Source: Fibrivirga algicola
Lineage (GTDB): Bacteria > Bacteroidota > Bacteroidia > Cytophagales > Spirosomataceae
DNA: 64,000 bases
Assembly: GCF_011742925.1 (NCBI RefSeq)
Contig: NZ_WAEL01000004.1
Location: forward strand, 606,799 to 670,798
Direction of reading: 5' to 3'
Shown piece by piece: positions 17,490 to 26,909 of this stretch. The position numbers and the translations under genes are program-made. The number at the start of each line of letters is the position of its first letter. Positions within the stretch are counted from its first letter, which is position 1. The notes under the pieces were generated by a model. The model saw nothing but the letters and a program-made list of their open reading frames with translations, searched no databases and had not been told where the DNA came from.

Positions 17490-19757
17490 ATGCAGCAGAA
17501 AATCAGGCGCGAAGACGCCCTCGACTACCACGCCAACGGCCGTCCCGGTAAACTGGAGGTCATTCCAACCAAACCTTACAGCACACAGCGCGATCTGACC
17601 CTGGCTTATTCGCCGGGCGTTGCCGAACCCTGCCTGGCGATTGCCGAAAACGTGGAAGACGTGTATAAGTACACGGCAAAAGGCAATCTGGTGGCGGTGA
17701 TCTCAAATGGTACTGCCGTACTCGGTCTGGGTGATATTGGCCCCGAAGCCGGTAAGCCCGTGATGGAAGGTAAAGGGCTGCTGTTCAAAATTTACGCCGA
17801 CATCGACGTATTCGACCTGGAATTGAATACCAATAACGTCGACGAGTTTGTGCGCACGGTGAAGATTCTGGAGCCAACCTTCGGCGGGGTAAACCTCGAA
17901 GACATAAAAGCGCCCGAATGCTTCGAGATCGAGGAACGGCTCCGCAACGAGCTGAACATCCCGATCATGCACGACGATCAGCACGGAACGGCCATTATCT
18001 CCGGTGCCGCGCTGTTGAACGCCCTCGAACTGGTTGGCAAGTCGATTGGCGACGTGAAAATTGTGGTGAATGGAGCGGGCGCCTCGGCTATTTCCTGCAC
18101 CAAGCATTACGTTGCGCTGGGTGCCAAACTCGAAAACATTGTCATGTGCGACTCGAAGGGGCCTATCCGAACCGACCGGGCCGATCTGGACGTACGCAAG
18201 GCGATGTTTGCCACTTCCCGCGACCTGACATCGCTTGAGGCTGCTTTTGTGGATGCCGACGTCTTTGTTGGCCTCTCGAAAGGCAATGTCGTTAGTCAGG
18301 CAATGGTGCAGAGCATGGCCAACGACCCAATCGTGTTTGCCATGGCGAACCCAACGCCGGAGATCAGCTACGAAGAAGCAATGGCCGCCCGCCCCGACCT
18401 GATTATGGCCACGGGCCGGTCTGACTACCCCAACCAGGTGAATAACGTGCTGGGCTTCCCCTACATTTTCAGGGGGGCACTCGATGTGCGGGCAACGGAG
18501 ATTAACGAGCCCATGAAGCTGGCGGCTACAATGGCCCTGGCCGAACTCGCTAAAAGACCCGTTCCTGATCTGGTGAACATGGCCTACAGCACCGATAACC
18601 TGATGTTTAGCCGCACCTACATCATTCCCAAGCCGGTTGACCCCCGGTTACTGGTTACCGTAGCCCCTGCCGTGGCCAAAGCCGCAATGGATTCTGGTGT
18701 GGCCAAGCAACCGATAACGGATTGGGAAGCTTACGAACACCAGCTAGCCCACCGATTGGGGCAGGATAACAGCATTTCGCGAGTTATCCTCAACAAAGCC
18801 AAGAGCAATCCGAAACGGGTGGTGTTTGCCGATGCCGAGAATTTAAAAGTACTCAAAGCGGCGCAGCAGGTACGTGACGAAGGCATTGCCCAACCCATTT
18901 TGTTGGGCGAAACCGCCATGATTCGCCAAATGATCGAGCAGAACAGCCTCGACCTGGGCGACACCCCCATTTACGATCCGCGCTCCCCCGAGCAGGATGC
19001 ACTGATTGGCCGGTTCGCGGAGGTATTCTTCCAGAAGCGGCAGCGGAAAGGGCTGAACCCCCGCGAAGCACGCAAGCTGATGTACTACCGCAACTATTTC
19101 GGGGCTATGATGGTCGAAACGGGCGAAGCCGACGCGCTGATCTCGGGCCTGACCCGCAATTATCCCGATACCATCCGACCCGCGCTGCAAATAATTGGCA
19201 AGCAGGAAGGAGTGAAAAAAGTAGCGGGGATGTACATTCTGATGACCAAGCGCGGACCACTGTTCTTTTCGGATACGACCGTCAACTTCAACCCCACGGC
19301 AGAAGAAATTGTCGAAATTACCGAGCTGACGGCCCGCGCCGTTGAGCAGTTCAACATCAAACCGCGCATTGGACTGGTTACGTATTCGAACTTCGGTTCG
19401 GCCGAAGGCGACGACGCGCTGAAGATGAGCAAAGCCGTTTCGATGTTGCAGGCCAAATACCCCGACATGATTGTCGACGGTGAGATTCAGGCGCACCTTG
19501 CCTTCGACACTGAGCTGCTGAAACAGAACCACCCGTTCAGCAAACTCATCGAGGAAGGGGCCAACACGCTGATTTTCCCCAACCTGTCGGCCAGTAACAT
19601 TGCCTACAACCTGATGTCGGAAGTGGGGGGCGCCGACGCTATTGGTCCCATTCTGCTTGGCCTGCACAAACCTGTACACGTATTGCAACTAGGTTCATCC
19701 GAGCGCGAAATTGTTAACATGGTGGCGATTGCCGTCGTGGAAGCGCAGGGAAAATAA
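17490..19757 (+). CDS. maeB: NADP-dependent malic enzyme (MaeB type)
   Basis: Decarboxylates malate to pyruvate with NADPH formation. The 755-aa protein has an N-terminal malic enzyme domain ([25 protein letters not shown]-binding [10 protein letters not shown]) up to about residue 430. A C-terminal phosphotransacetylase-like domain follows ([42 protein letters not shown]). In MaeB enzymes that domain is regulatory, answering to acetyl-CoA. It opens a plus-strand run with trpS 6 bp downstream. Confidence 0.96.
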   Translation: MQQKIRREDALDYHANGRPGKLEVIPTKPYSTQRDLTLAYSPGVAEPCLAIAENVEDVYKYTAKGNLVAVISNGTAVLGLGDIGPEAGKPVMEGKGLLFKIYADIDVFDLELNTNNVDEFVRTVKILEPTFGGVNLEDIKAPECFEIEERLRNELNIPIMHDDQHGTAIISGAALLNALELVGKSIGDVKIVVNGAGASAISCTKHYVALGAKLENIVMCDSKGPIRTDRADLDVRKAMFATSRDLTSLEAAFVDADVFVGLSKGNVVSQAMVQSMANDPIVFAMANPTPEISYEEAMAARPDLIMATGRSDYPNQVNNVLGFPYIFRGALDVRATEINEPMKLAATMALAELAKRPVPDLVNMAYSTDNLMFSRTYIIPKPVDPRLLVTVAPAVAKAAMDSGVAKQPITDWEAYEHQLAHRLGQDNSISRVILNKAKSNPKRVVFADAENLKVLKAAQQVRDEGIAQPILLGETAMIRQMIEQNSLDLGDTPIYDPRSPEQDALIGRFAEVFFQKRQRKGLNPREARKLMYYRNYFGAMMVETGEADALISGLTRNYPDTIRPALQIIGKQEGVKKVAGMYILMTKRGPLFFSDTTVNFNPTAEEIVEITELTARAVEQFNIKPRIGLVTYSNFGSAEGDDALKMSKAVSMLQAKYPDMIVDGEIQAHLAFDTELLKQNHPFSKLIEEGANTLIFPNLSASNIAYNLMSEVGGADAIGPILLGLHKPVHVLQLGSSEREIVNMVAIAVVEAQGK

Positions 19758-19763
19758 ATTACT

Positions 19764-20744
19764 ATGTCACGAATCTTAACTGGTATCCAAAGCAGCGGCC
19801 GGCCGCATCTGGGTAATATTCTGGGCGCTATTTTGCCCGCCATCCAGCTCTCTCAACAAGCTGGTAACGAGTCGTTTTTGTTTATTGCTGACCTTCATTC
19901 GCTCACCACGCTGAAGGAAGGCGACACGCGCCGTGAGTTCATTCGGGCCATTGCCGCCACTTGGCTGGCATTTGGCTACGACACCACCCGGAATACCCTG
20001 TGGCGGCAGTCGCGGGTGCCCGAGCATACCGAACTGGCCTGGTATCTCAACTGCTTTACCCCCATGGCGATGCTGCAAAACGCAACCTCGTACAAGGATA
20101 AGGTAGAGAAAGTGCCTGGATCTGGAAGCGCGGGTTTGTTCACGTACCCGGTGCTTCAGGCGGCCGACATTCTGCTATACGATACCAATCTGGTGCCCGT
20201 TGGAAAAGATCAGCGGCAGCATATCGAGATGACCCGCGACATCGCCTCGTCGGTGAACCGGCAGTATGGCGAAGACATTTTCGTGCTCCCCGAAGCCCGA
20301 ATCGACGAACGGATTATGACTATTCCGGGTATCGACGGAGCCAAAATGAGCAAGTCGTACAACAACTACATCGATATTTTTCTGCCCGCCAACGACCTGT
20401 ACAAGGTCGTTAAGAAGATCGTTTCAGATTCGACGCCGCTGGAAGAGCCTAAAAACCCGGCCACTGATATCACGTTCCAGCTGTATGCACTGCTGGCAAC
20501 AGACGAGCAGGTGGCCGATATGCGGCAGAAGTATGAAGCTGGCGGTTACGGGTACGGACATGCTAAAAAGGAGCTGTATGAGCTGATCGTTCAGCGCTTC
20601 GCCGATCAGCGCGAGCGGTTCAACGAACTGATGACCGAGGGCAACCCCGAACTGGAACACGAACTTCGGGCTGGCGAAGAAAAAGCCCGCGCAGTAGCGT
20701 CGCAGACCATCGAGCGCGTTCGCCGGGTCATGGGTTTTAACTAA
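19764..20744 (+). CDS. trpS: Tryptophanyl-tRNA synthetase
   Basis: Charges tRNA-Trp. The class I signatures are HLGN (residues 15-18, the HIGH motif) and KMSKS near residue 194, after the usual IPGIDGA. The N-terminus is the standard ILTGIQSSGRPHLGN and the length is 326 aa, normal for the family. It starts 6 bp after maeB and ends 10 bp before deoC, so the three are probably cotranscribed. Confidence 0.98.
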   Translation: MSRILTGIQSSGRPHLGNILGAILPAIQLSQQAGNESFLFIADLHSLTTLKEGDTRREFIRAIAATWLAFGYDTTRNTLWRQSRVPEHTELAWYLNCFTPMAMLQNATSYKDKVEKVPGSGSAGLFTYPVLQAADILLYDTNLVPVGKDQRQHIEMTRDIASSVNRQYGEDIFVLPEARIDERIMTIPGIDGAKMSKSYNNYIDIFLPANDLYKVVKKIVSDSTPLEEPKNPATDITFQLYALLATDEQVADMRQKYEAGGYGYGHAKKELYELIVQRFADQRERFNELMTEGNPELEHELRAGEEKARAVASQTIERVRRVMGFN

Positions 20745-20754
20745 CAACATCGCT

Positions 20755-21531
20755 GTGAACCCAAACCCCACCTTGATCCATGAGCTGGCGAAGATGATCG
20801 ACCATGCGCTCCTGCACCCGACGCTTACCGATACGGAACTCCGCGACGGCTGTGCACTCGCGCTGCACTACAACGTAGCGTCAGTTTGTATCAAGCCCTA
20901 TGCCGTACCGCTGGCAACTGAATTACTGGCGGGCTCGGGTGTGCTGGTCGGCACGGTCATCGGCTTTCCGGCGGGGGCATCGACCACAGCCGTGAAAGTA
21001 GCCGAGACCATGCAGGCCTGCCACAACGGAGCTGTCGAAATCGATATGGTTGTGAACATTGGCAAGGTGCTGAGCATCGATTACGGGTACGTTCGCGACG
21101 AGATCAACGCCGTACACGATACCTGCCGGGCCCACGGAGCCATATTGAAAGTGATTTTCGAGAATGATTACCTGCCCGACACCAGCTACATCATTCGCCT
21201 TTGCGAACTCTGCACCGAAGTAGGTGTGGAGTTCGTAAAAACGTCGACAGGCTTCGGGTTTGTCAAAGGCAGCGACGGCAAATTCAGCTACGAAGGCGCC
21301 ACGATCCCGCACCTCCAACTCATGCTCGATCATGTGGGGCCGGGGGTGCAGGTAAAGGCATCGGGCGGCGTGCGTACTCTCGAAGGGCTGTTGCAGGTGA
21401 AGGCAATGGGCGTGTCGAGGCTGGGTACGTCAGCAACAGCCGCAATCATGCAGGAAGCGTACCACCGCTTTGGGGATGGTACTGCCAGCAACGTACCCAA
21501 CATGAGTAAACCCACCGACAACGGGTATTAA
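20755..21531 (+). CDS. deoC: Deoxyribose-phosphate aldolase
   Basis: Cleaves 2-deoxyribose 5-phosphate to glyceraldehyde 3-phosphate and acetaldehyde in deoxynucleoside breakdown. It is a TIM barrel with the Schiff-base Lys162 in EFVKTSTGF, the assisting Lys201 in VKASGGVRT and the acidic EIDMVVNIG strand. The length is 258 aa. The start is a GTG at 20755, 10 bp after the trpS stop; the first in-frame ATG (residue 14) would cut into the DHALLHPT helix, so GTG is preferred. Confidence 0.95.
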   Translation: MNPNPTLIHELAKMIDHALLHPTLTDTELRDGCALALHYNVASVCIKPYAVPLATELLAGSGVLVGTVIGFPAGASTTAVKVAETMQACHNGAVEIDMVVNIGKVLSIDYGYVRDEINAVHDTCRAHGAILKVIFENDYLPDTSYIIRLCELCTEVGVEFVKTSTGFGFVKGSDGKFSYEGATIPHLQLMLDHVGPGVQVKASGGVRTLEGLLQVKAMGVSRLGTSATAAIMQEAYHRFGDGTASNVPNMSKPTDNGY

Positions 21532-21586
21532 GTAGGTGGAGGGTGCAGATAAACTACCCCCAAACCGTAAGCACCAAACTCATCGT

Positions 21587-22504
21587 ATGCTACACCTTGG
21601 TTTTGTCTCGGCCATCCTGGCCGACTATGATCTGAACTCAACGCTGAAGTTCGCCTCTACGCATGGATTTACATGTGTGGAACTGATGTGCTGGCCAGCC
21701 GGTAATGCCGATACCCGCCGCTACGCCGGTGTAACGCATATCGACGTAGACAACCTCGACGTGGGCTATGTGCAGACGCTCTGCCGACAGTATGGCGTCT
21801 ACATTTCCGGACTCGGCTACTACCCCAACCCACTCGACGCCAACGCAGAGCAGGCTGAATTTCACCGCGAGCACCTCAAAAAAATTATCCGGGCGGCCGC
21901 CAGGCTGAACGTACCTGTGGTCAACACGTTTATCGGCCGCAATACCACGCTGAACGTACCCGACAACCTGAAACTGGTGGCCGAGCATTGGCCCGCGCTG
22001 GTAAAGGTGGCTGAAGAAAACAATGTAAAAATCGGTATCGAAAACTGTCCGATGTGGTTCAGCTACGACGAATGGCCCGGCGGCAAAAACATCGCTACGA
22101 CCCCCGCCATCTGGGATCGCCTCTTCGAGATCATCCCGTCGCGCATTCTCGGCCTTAACTACGACCCGAGCCATCTGGTCTGGCAAATGATGGATGAGGT
22201 GAAGCCCATTTACGACTACCGCGACCGGCTGCACCACATTCACCTGAAAGATGTGAAACTTTACCGCGATCGCCTCGACCGGGTGGGCATTATGGCAAAC
22301 CCACTGGAATATCATTCGCCAAAGCTGCCTGGCCTCGGCGATGTACGTTGGAACGCCTTTTTCGCCGCCCTTACCGATATCCGGTACCGCGGTCCTGTTT
22401 GTATTGAGGTAGAAGATAAAGCCTACGAAGGATCACCCGAAGACGTGCAAACGGCTATTCTCACGGCACGCAACTACCTGCGCCAGTTTCTGGGCGGTGT
22501 CTGA
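21587..22504 (+). CDS. Sugar phosphate isomerase/epimerase (xylose-isomerase-like TIM barrel)
   Basis: A 305-aa AP-endonuclease-2/IolE-type TIM barrel. Typical elements are GIENCPMWF, LNYDPSHLVW with metal-ligand Asp and His, HIHLKDVKLY, and a late GPVCIEVEDKAYEG strand with Glu. The substrate is probably a sugar, inositol derivative or keto-sugar, but it cannot be fixed from sequence. The frame extends up to a GTG at 21536; ATG at 21587 starts directly at the first barrel strand (MLHLGFVSAI) and is preferred. It follows deoC by 55 bp. Confidence 0.85.
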   Translation: MLHLGFVSAILADYDLNSTLKFASTHGFTCVELMCWPAGNADTRRYAGVTHIDVDNLDVGYVQTLCRQYGVYISGLGYYPNPLDANAEQAEFHREHLKKIIRAAARLNVPVVNTFIGRNTTLNVPDNLKLVAEHWPALVKVAEENNVKIGIENCPMWFSYDEWPGGKNIATTPAIWDRLFEIIPSRILGLNYDPSHLVWQMMDEVKPIYDYRDRLHHIHLKDVKLYRDRLDRVGIMANPLEYHSPKLPGLGDVRWNAFFAALTDIRYRGPVCIEVEDKAYEGSPEDVQTAILTARNYLRQFLGGV

Positions 22505-22608
22505 CACTGGTTGACGTACGTACTGGGAAGCCATTCACATATCCGGCACTACCCGTTACCATGAAACCGTAGCAAGTTGAGTACGTTGTTGAATCACCGA
22601 GCCAGCAA

Positions 22609-22944
22609 ATGAACGATTACTATCGATCTGTTCAGGCAGCTTGCGTTGTCATTTCCTGAAACCACAGAGAAAGTCCACTTCGGAAAGACTTCGTTTAGAA
22701 GCTATTTGCTACCTACGACAGGTCCACCAATCTCACCAGCATCAATTTATTGACAGTTGAGCAGGACCTCTTGTCAGCCTTCGACCAGTCTGTTACCTGG
22801 CCAGTGCCCAACAAATGGGAAAAGCAGGGATGGACGTTCCTTCGTTTGGCCAATGTTCCAGCCGAAACGGTTAACGACGATCTTACAACCGCCGACCGGA
22901 CGGTAGCACCAGCCCATCTGTCACCTCCGTATAGTCAGGAATGA
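22609..22944 (+). pseudogene. Broken MmcQ/YjbR-family (DUF419) gene
   Basis: Two pieces of one family lie in different frames. From 22628, one frame reads LFRQLALSFPETTEKVHFGK, the YjbR N-terminal half, then loses similarity and stops near 22753. From about 22750, another frame reads LLSAFDQSVTWPVPNKWEKQ followed by GWTF and the DLTTA segment of the C-terminal half. The middle of the domain is missing, and the only nearby ATG (22609) is out of frame by one base. I read this as a gene ruined by a frameshift and an internal deletion. Confidence 0.7.
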
Positions 22945-22959
22945 GGTGACAGGTGGGCT
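22911..22959 (-). terminator. Hairpin at the end of the MNIO gene
   Basis: Arms 22911-22927 and 22943-22959 pair over 17 bp with one mismatch (a G-U pair in one RNA strand). The second arm covers the stop codon of the gene ending at 22958. There is no T-run. Confidence 0.5.
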
Positions 22960-24103
22960 ATTCCTTGCCTACAAATCCATTCTTCCATTTTCGGGCAATA
23001 GCCACCGCTGTTTCGAGCATGGCAGGTTCCCAACGCTCTACCTCCCACTCAGAATTGGCCAGCGATGACTCAGCTAGTCGACGTTTCGCCTGTTGGACAT
23101 CAACGGCCGTTTCCAGAATAGCCGACAACTCAAGCTGATGGGTGTACAGCCGATGATTTTCAAGGGGGACAGGATTAATCAGTAAGGGTAATTCAGGAAG
23201 AAATGATTGCATATCTGGATGAGCTATGGATTTGTTTTTCTGTTGAACGATCACGTCCATCCGGTCGAAATCGGCCTGAAATGCCAACCGCTCCGAACCG
23301 GTTGTTAATCCGGCACCCAACTGTTCCAGCACCACGTACCCAAGGTTAGGGCACCGATCAATGGCCGTACTCAGCCAATTGAATATGTCATCAGGGACAG
23401 CATCGTCGTGGGTATCGCGCCGAATGTGTCGACCGGGCTCAATCTCGACTTCGGCCCAGCTCCCACCCGATATATGAATTTCACGAACACGGTCGAGCGG
23501 GTACAGGTCGAGTAGCGCAGTCAGGTCCAGGTTGAAATTTTTGCTTTGACAGTACAGGTTATGCAAGTCCAGTATGATAAACCCATTTACCGGCTCAATC
23601 AGTTGGCGCAAAAAATCGCCCTGCCGTTTCACATCGTCGAGCGAGTACGCGAACGCCAGGTTTTCCAGCCCAACCGGACAGCGGCAAGCGTCCTGAATAC
23701 GACTAAGCCGATCCTGCCCAAGTGCCAGCGTAACGGCGGTACAAGGAACGTTGATTGGGGCGCCTTTATGAAAATCGGCACCCGTCATAAACCCAAAATG
23801 TTCGGTGATGTGGTCGAAGCGGAACTCACGGGACAACGCCCTGAGGCGAATGAGCCAGGCTTGCTGTTCACTCGTCCAGCGTCCGGATAAGAGAGAGAAA
23901 AACACGCCATGACCAACCAGCCTATCTGCCTCGCTGTACGTTGTCAGTAATTCCGTAAACCAGTCGGGCAGTTGCTCGTGCGCGTAGAGCGCATCAAATG
24001 ACCATTCCAGCGCGGCTACCCGTTCGGCTTCGAAGAGGGGGAGCGCAGCCAGAATCAGGTTGGTTTCCAGATTGCAGGCGAGGGTTGATCGGATGGCGGC
24101 CAT
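22958..24103 (-). CDS. DUF692/MNIO peptide-modifying oxygenase with C-terminal extension
   Basis: Multinuclear non-heme iron oxygenases (MbnB, TglH, BufB family) oxidatively remodel Cys or other residues in ribosomal peptides. Residues 1-285 show the family's metal-binding TIM barrel: Glu33, His65 (VGHGV), EHFGFM (101-106), GLENLA (145-150), DLHNLYC (179-185), HISGG (210-214), HDD (232-234) and Glu260. Residues 286-381 are an extra, largely helical tail not needed for the catalytic barrel. It may replace the separate partner protein that many MNIO pathways use. The gene starts 12 bp after a 51-codon gene for a Cys-containing peptide, its likely substrate. Confidence 0.85.
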   Translation of the reverse strand: MAAIRSTLACNLETNLILAALPLFEAERVAALEWSFDALYAHEQLPDWFTELLTTYSEADRLVGHGVFFSLLSGRWTSEQQAWLIRLRALSREFRFDHITEHFGFMTGADFHKGAPINVPCTAVTLALGQDRLSRIQDACRCPVGLENLAFAYSLDDVKRQGDFLRQLIEPVNGFIILDLHNLYCQSKNFNLDLTALLDLYPLDRVREIHISGGSWAEVEIEPGRHIRRDTHDDAVPDDIFNWLSTAIDRCPNLGYVVLEQLGAGLTTGSERLAFQADFDRMDVIVQQKNKSIAHPDMQSFLPELPLLINPVPLENHRLYTHQLELSAILETAVDVQQAKRRLAESSLANSEWEVERWEPAMLETAVAIARKWKNGFVGKE

Positions 24104-24115
24104 TCAGGTACGTGG

Positions 24116-24271
24116 TTAACCCATTCCGCAACCGGGGCAGTCATAAGGCACCTGCTTTTTCTCCGGCTCGCCGCTCTTCGGCTTGATAATCTTATCATTG
24201 ACACAAGCTGTCACGGTCGTGACCGTAACGGCCACAGCCATTGCTTTTAATAACGTTTTGGACAGGTTCAT
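24116..24271 (-). CDS. Probable MNIO substrate peptide (RiPP precursor), 51 aa
   Basis: A short gene of 51 codons plus stop. Residues 1-23 (MNLSKTLLKAMAVAVTVTTV, then TAC) form a hydrophobic signal-like or lipoprotein-like leader. A polar linker rich in Lys/Glu/Pro follows (24-42), and the end is a compact motif DCPGCGMG with Cys45 and Cys48. A third Cys (23) closes the leader. Its stop is 12 bp before the start of the DUF692/MNIO gene, the classic order for precursor and modifying enzyme. A short leader with a C-terminal cysteine core is what MNIO enzymes act on. The exact modification and role (metal binding is the usual suspicion) are inference. Confidence 0.8.
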   Translation of the reverse strand: MNLSKTLLKAMAVAVTVTTVTACVNDKIIKPKSGEPEKKQVPYDCPGCGMG

Positions 24272-24362
24272 CGGAGTAGCGGTTTTAGCCAACAATGTGT
24301 TCTTTTCCCCGTGACCCGGCCCAGTAACAAAGGGTTGGCAGGCCAGTAAACTTTTTCACGCC

Positions 24363-24415
24363 GACGTGCCTGAGTTACGCCTCATCCTGACGATAGAGCG
24401 TAACTCAGGCACGTC
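24363..24415. repeat. 18-bp perfect inverted repeat
   Basis: Arms 24363-24380 and 24398-24415 are fully complementary with a 17-nt loop and no T-run. It lies between the stop of the DinB gene (24445) and the start of the peptide/MNIO pair (24271), both on the minus strand. Confidence 0.6.
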
Positions 24416-24444
24416 AGCAAACAACTAATCTGTTTCAGGTACGT

Positions 24445-24942
24445 TTAAAATCCTGGCTCATCGGCGCTGGGACCGTAGCTGCCCGGAATGGGTACGTCCA
24501 GCAGGCGAAGGTATACGCCCAGTTGCGCCCGGTGATGAACGATTTGCGAGAACGCCATCCGAATCACTTCTCCTTTCGTATCCGTCCTGATGATGGTATC
24601 GCCGCTGCGCATGGTCCAGTCAGGTTCCAGATCGGTTTCGGTAGCCTGACTCAGCGCAGCTTTACCGTCGGTCAGTGATTTCTCGAACAGGTCGAGCACC
24701 TCAGCCGTCTTCGTAACGGGCGTGGGCGTATAGTCCATCGTGGCAAAGTCAATACCGTTCGTTTGCAGGGCCATCGCTGTCCAGTTGGGCAGTTCGGCAA
24801 TATGAACGGCCAGGTTACGCATCGGCATACTCTTAGGGTGCGGCTGCCAGTCATACATGTCGTCGGGGATGCGGCTAAGCATCTTGCGCGTGGTTTGAGC
24901 TTCCGCTTCCATTTCTTTCTGGAGCATTTCGATGATCGACAT
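24445..24942 (-). CDS. DinB-family four-helix-bundle protein
   Basis: A 165-aa protein of the DinB/YfiT-like metal-binding four-helix bundle. The conserved His residues appear in NLAVHIAELPNW and QIVHHRAQLGVYLRLL, and the end LDVPIPGSYGPSADE is characteristic of this group. Members include thiol transferases and damage-inducible proteins; the reaction of this one is not known. Its hairpin at 24363 separates it from the MNIO pair. Confidence 0.85.
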   Translation of the reverse strand: MSIIEMLQKEMEAEAQTTRKMLSRIPDDMYDWQPHPKSMPMRNLAVHIAELPNWTAMALQTNGIDFATMDYTPTPVTKTAEVLDLFEKSLTDGKAALSQATETDLEPDWTMRSGDTIIRTDTKGEVIRMAFSQIVHHRAQLGVYLRLLDVPIPGSYGPSADEPGF

Positions 24943-25062
24943 AGCGAGTTGGTTTTAATGAGCATCAAAGATCGAAGCAGGTACTGACAGCCCTATGTCA
25001 GTAGCCTTTCGTTAAATCAGCGTCAGTAATAGCCTAGCCTAACCCGCCAGCATCGCCACACG

Positions 25063-25098
25063 AAAACGGCCAGCCCGATTGCTCAGACTGGCCGTTTT
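25063..25098 (-). terminator. Terminator of the carboxylesterase gene
   Basis: Perfect 11-bp arms 25063-25073 and 25088-25098, with A-run and T-run ends, 20 bp beyond the esterase stop at 25119. Confidence 0.75.
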
Positions 25099-25118
25099 AC
25101 GCATAAAATCAGCAGCAA

Positions 25119-26750
25119 TTACTTCATCATCGAATCCAGCAGCAGGTACCGATCGCGGTGGGTTTCTATGTCCGCTTTCGAGTCAACGTCAATCCGCATC
25201 ACCGGTGCAGGCTGACCCGGCTTCAGGGCATTCCAGGTTGGCAGACCCGCGCCATTTGGGTTACCTGTCTTGATGAAATTAGCGAAAAAGGCCTGCATCG
25301 TTTTCGACACTTTCTCGTCGTCGGGTGTCCAGGCATAGACCTTATTCGAGCCCAGGTTACCCATAGCGTATTCAATCTCGGCTGAGTGTACGGCTCCTTT
25401 TGGTGGTGCCTGACGAGGTGCCGACGGATCAGCATTTCGGACTACACCACCAGCCAAACCAGCCGTAGCGTTCCCCATTTCGGGTACCATCGCCGGCCGT
25501 GGACGGGTGTAGAAGTAGCGATACACTGGCTTACCCCCCGTCTGGCTGTGCATATCGGCCCATTTCCAGGTACTAAAACCAATAAACCGGTCGCCCGCCA
25601 GCGCGGTGGCTACCTCTACTACGTCGGCATCTGAGGCCGGAACGTAGTGTTTCAGCAACTCAGGAGCCTTATCGCCATACAATTTCTCAACTGACTTGGT
25701 AAAGTTGGCCACGGTCGGTTCTTCGTTGCCCAGAATAGATTTATAGCCCGATTCTTCGGAGTTCCAGCCCGCCAGCAACGGCACATGTGCCTGTTCGCCC
25801 GCTTTGAAAATGGCTGGTACTGATTTAGGAAAGAAATAACCATCTACGCACGTGCTGAACCGTGGCGTACCGGGCTTGGCCGTGGCTTCCAGCACTTGCT
25901 CGGCGGGAAGAGCACGCAGCTCGGCCAGCGAATTCGCGCCAAGCATCGAGGCAAATTTTACGCCCATCGCTTCGGCATCGGCCAGACTAGTTGGCGTTAA
26001 CGTACCCATAAGCGAGCCACTTTCACCAATGGCCCCGGCAATCAGGTTCTTCGATAAAGGTGACGCCATCTGGGCACTCACCGACGTTGACCCCGCCGAC
26101 TCACCAGCGATGGTTACCCGCTTTGGGTCGCCGCCAAACGCCGCGATGTTCTTTTGCACCCAAACCAGCGCCGCCTGCTGATCGAGCAAACCGTAGTTAC
26201 CCGACGCTTTGTTGGGCGACTCTTTTGTTAGTTCGGGATGCGCCATGAATCCGAAAACGCCCAGCCGGTAATTCACCGTGAGGGTGACAATACCCTGCCG
26301 CGCCATACTCTCGCCGTCATAACGCGGTTCAGAACCGTCGCCCGCCACAAAGCCGCCGCCGTAGAAATACACCAGCACCGGCAATTTCTCACTGGCTGAT
26401 TTCGCGGGTGTCCAGACGTTGAGGTACAGGCAATCTTCTTTTACCCCGTCTGAGCGGAAGTTCATATCGCCAAACAGCGCGCGCTGCATGGCACGTGGGC
26501 CGAAGTGATCGGCTTTGCGCACACTGGTCCAGTTTTTGGGGGCCTGCGGCTCGCGCCAGCGGAGATCGCCGACAGGTGGCTGGGCAAACGGAATGCCCTT
26601 GAATGAGCGCAAACCGCCCGTTTCCTGTACGCCTTCCAGCGTGCCGTTGGCCGTCTGTACACGCAGTGGCGCGCCAGATTTACCAGTCTGAGCGGGTGCC
26701 AGTCCAGGCAGGCTCATACAAGCCACAAGTAAAATTAGATACGATTTCAT
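25119..26750 (-). CDS. Secreted carboxylesterase, type B
   Basis: A 543-aa alpha/beta hydrolase with a signal peptide (YLILLVACMSLPGLAPAQ). The nucleophile Ser218 sits in GESAG and the oxyanion-hole YGGGF near residues 129-134. The EDCLYLNVW type-B signature lies near 105-113. A His-containing HSAEIEYAMGN segment near the end matches the usual catalytic His. The ester substrate is unknown. It is a single gene. Confidence 0.9.
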   Translation of the reverse strand: MKSYLILLVACMSLPGLAPAQTGKSGAPLRVQTANGTLEGVQETGGLRSFKGIPFAQPPVGDLRWREPQAPKNWTSVRKADHFGPRAMQRALFGDMNFRSDGVKEDCLYLNVWTPAKSASEKLPVLVYFYGGGFVAGDGSEPRYDGESMARQGIVTLTVNYRLGVFGFMAHPELTKESPNKASGNYGLLDQQAALVWVQKNIAAFGGDPKRVTIAGESAGSTSVSAQMASPLSKNLIAGAIGESGSLMGTLTPTSLADAEAMGVKFASMLGANSLAELRALPAEQVLEATAKPGTPRFSTCVDGYFFPKSVPAIFKAGEQAHVPLLAGWNSEESGYKSILGNEEPTVANFTKSVEKLYGDKAPELLKHYVPASDADVVEVATALAGDRFIGFSTWKWADMHSQTGGKPVYRYFYTRPRPAMVPEMGNATAGLAGGVVRNADPSAPRQAPPKGAVHSAEIEYAMGNLGSNKVYAWTPDDEKVSKTMQAFFANFIKTGNPNGAGLPTWNALKPGQPAPVMRIDVDSKADIETHRDRYLLLDSMMK

Positions 26751-26875
26751 GAGTCCTCAACGAGTAGTTGGTCTTGTACAGCAGAAAGCAGTACCAGCCT
26801 GCATTCATACTGATTAAGCAACTGGTAGTTGGGTACGTCCTGGTCGGTACCCGCCCAGCTTACACCAGAATAATG

Positions 26876-26883
26876 TAGTTTTG
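26876..26883 (+). promoter_or_regulatory. -7 box for the PepSY gene
   Basis: TAGTTTTG matches TAnnTTTG exactly, 26 bp before the ATG at 26910. Confidence 0.45.
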
Positions 26884-26909
26884 ACCTAACCACCAAGCCC
26901 ATCGGCCCG

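Noticed and set aside
18843..19688. 281-aa open frame on the minus strand inside maeB
   Set aside because: It is the antisense of the phosphotransacetylase part of MaeB, with no domain features. Long antisense frames are a result of GC-rich codon use here.
21638..22315. 225-aa minus-strand frame inside the sugar isomerase gene
   Set aside because: Shadow of a well-supported TIM-barrel gene; no recognisable protein features.
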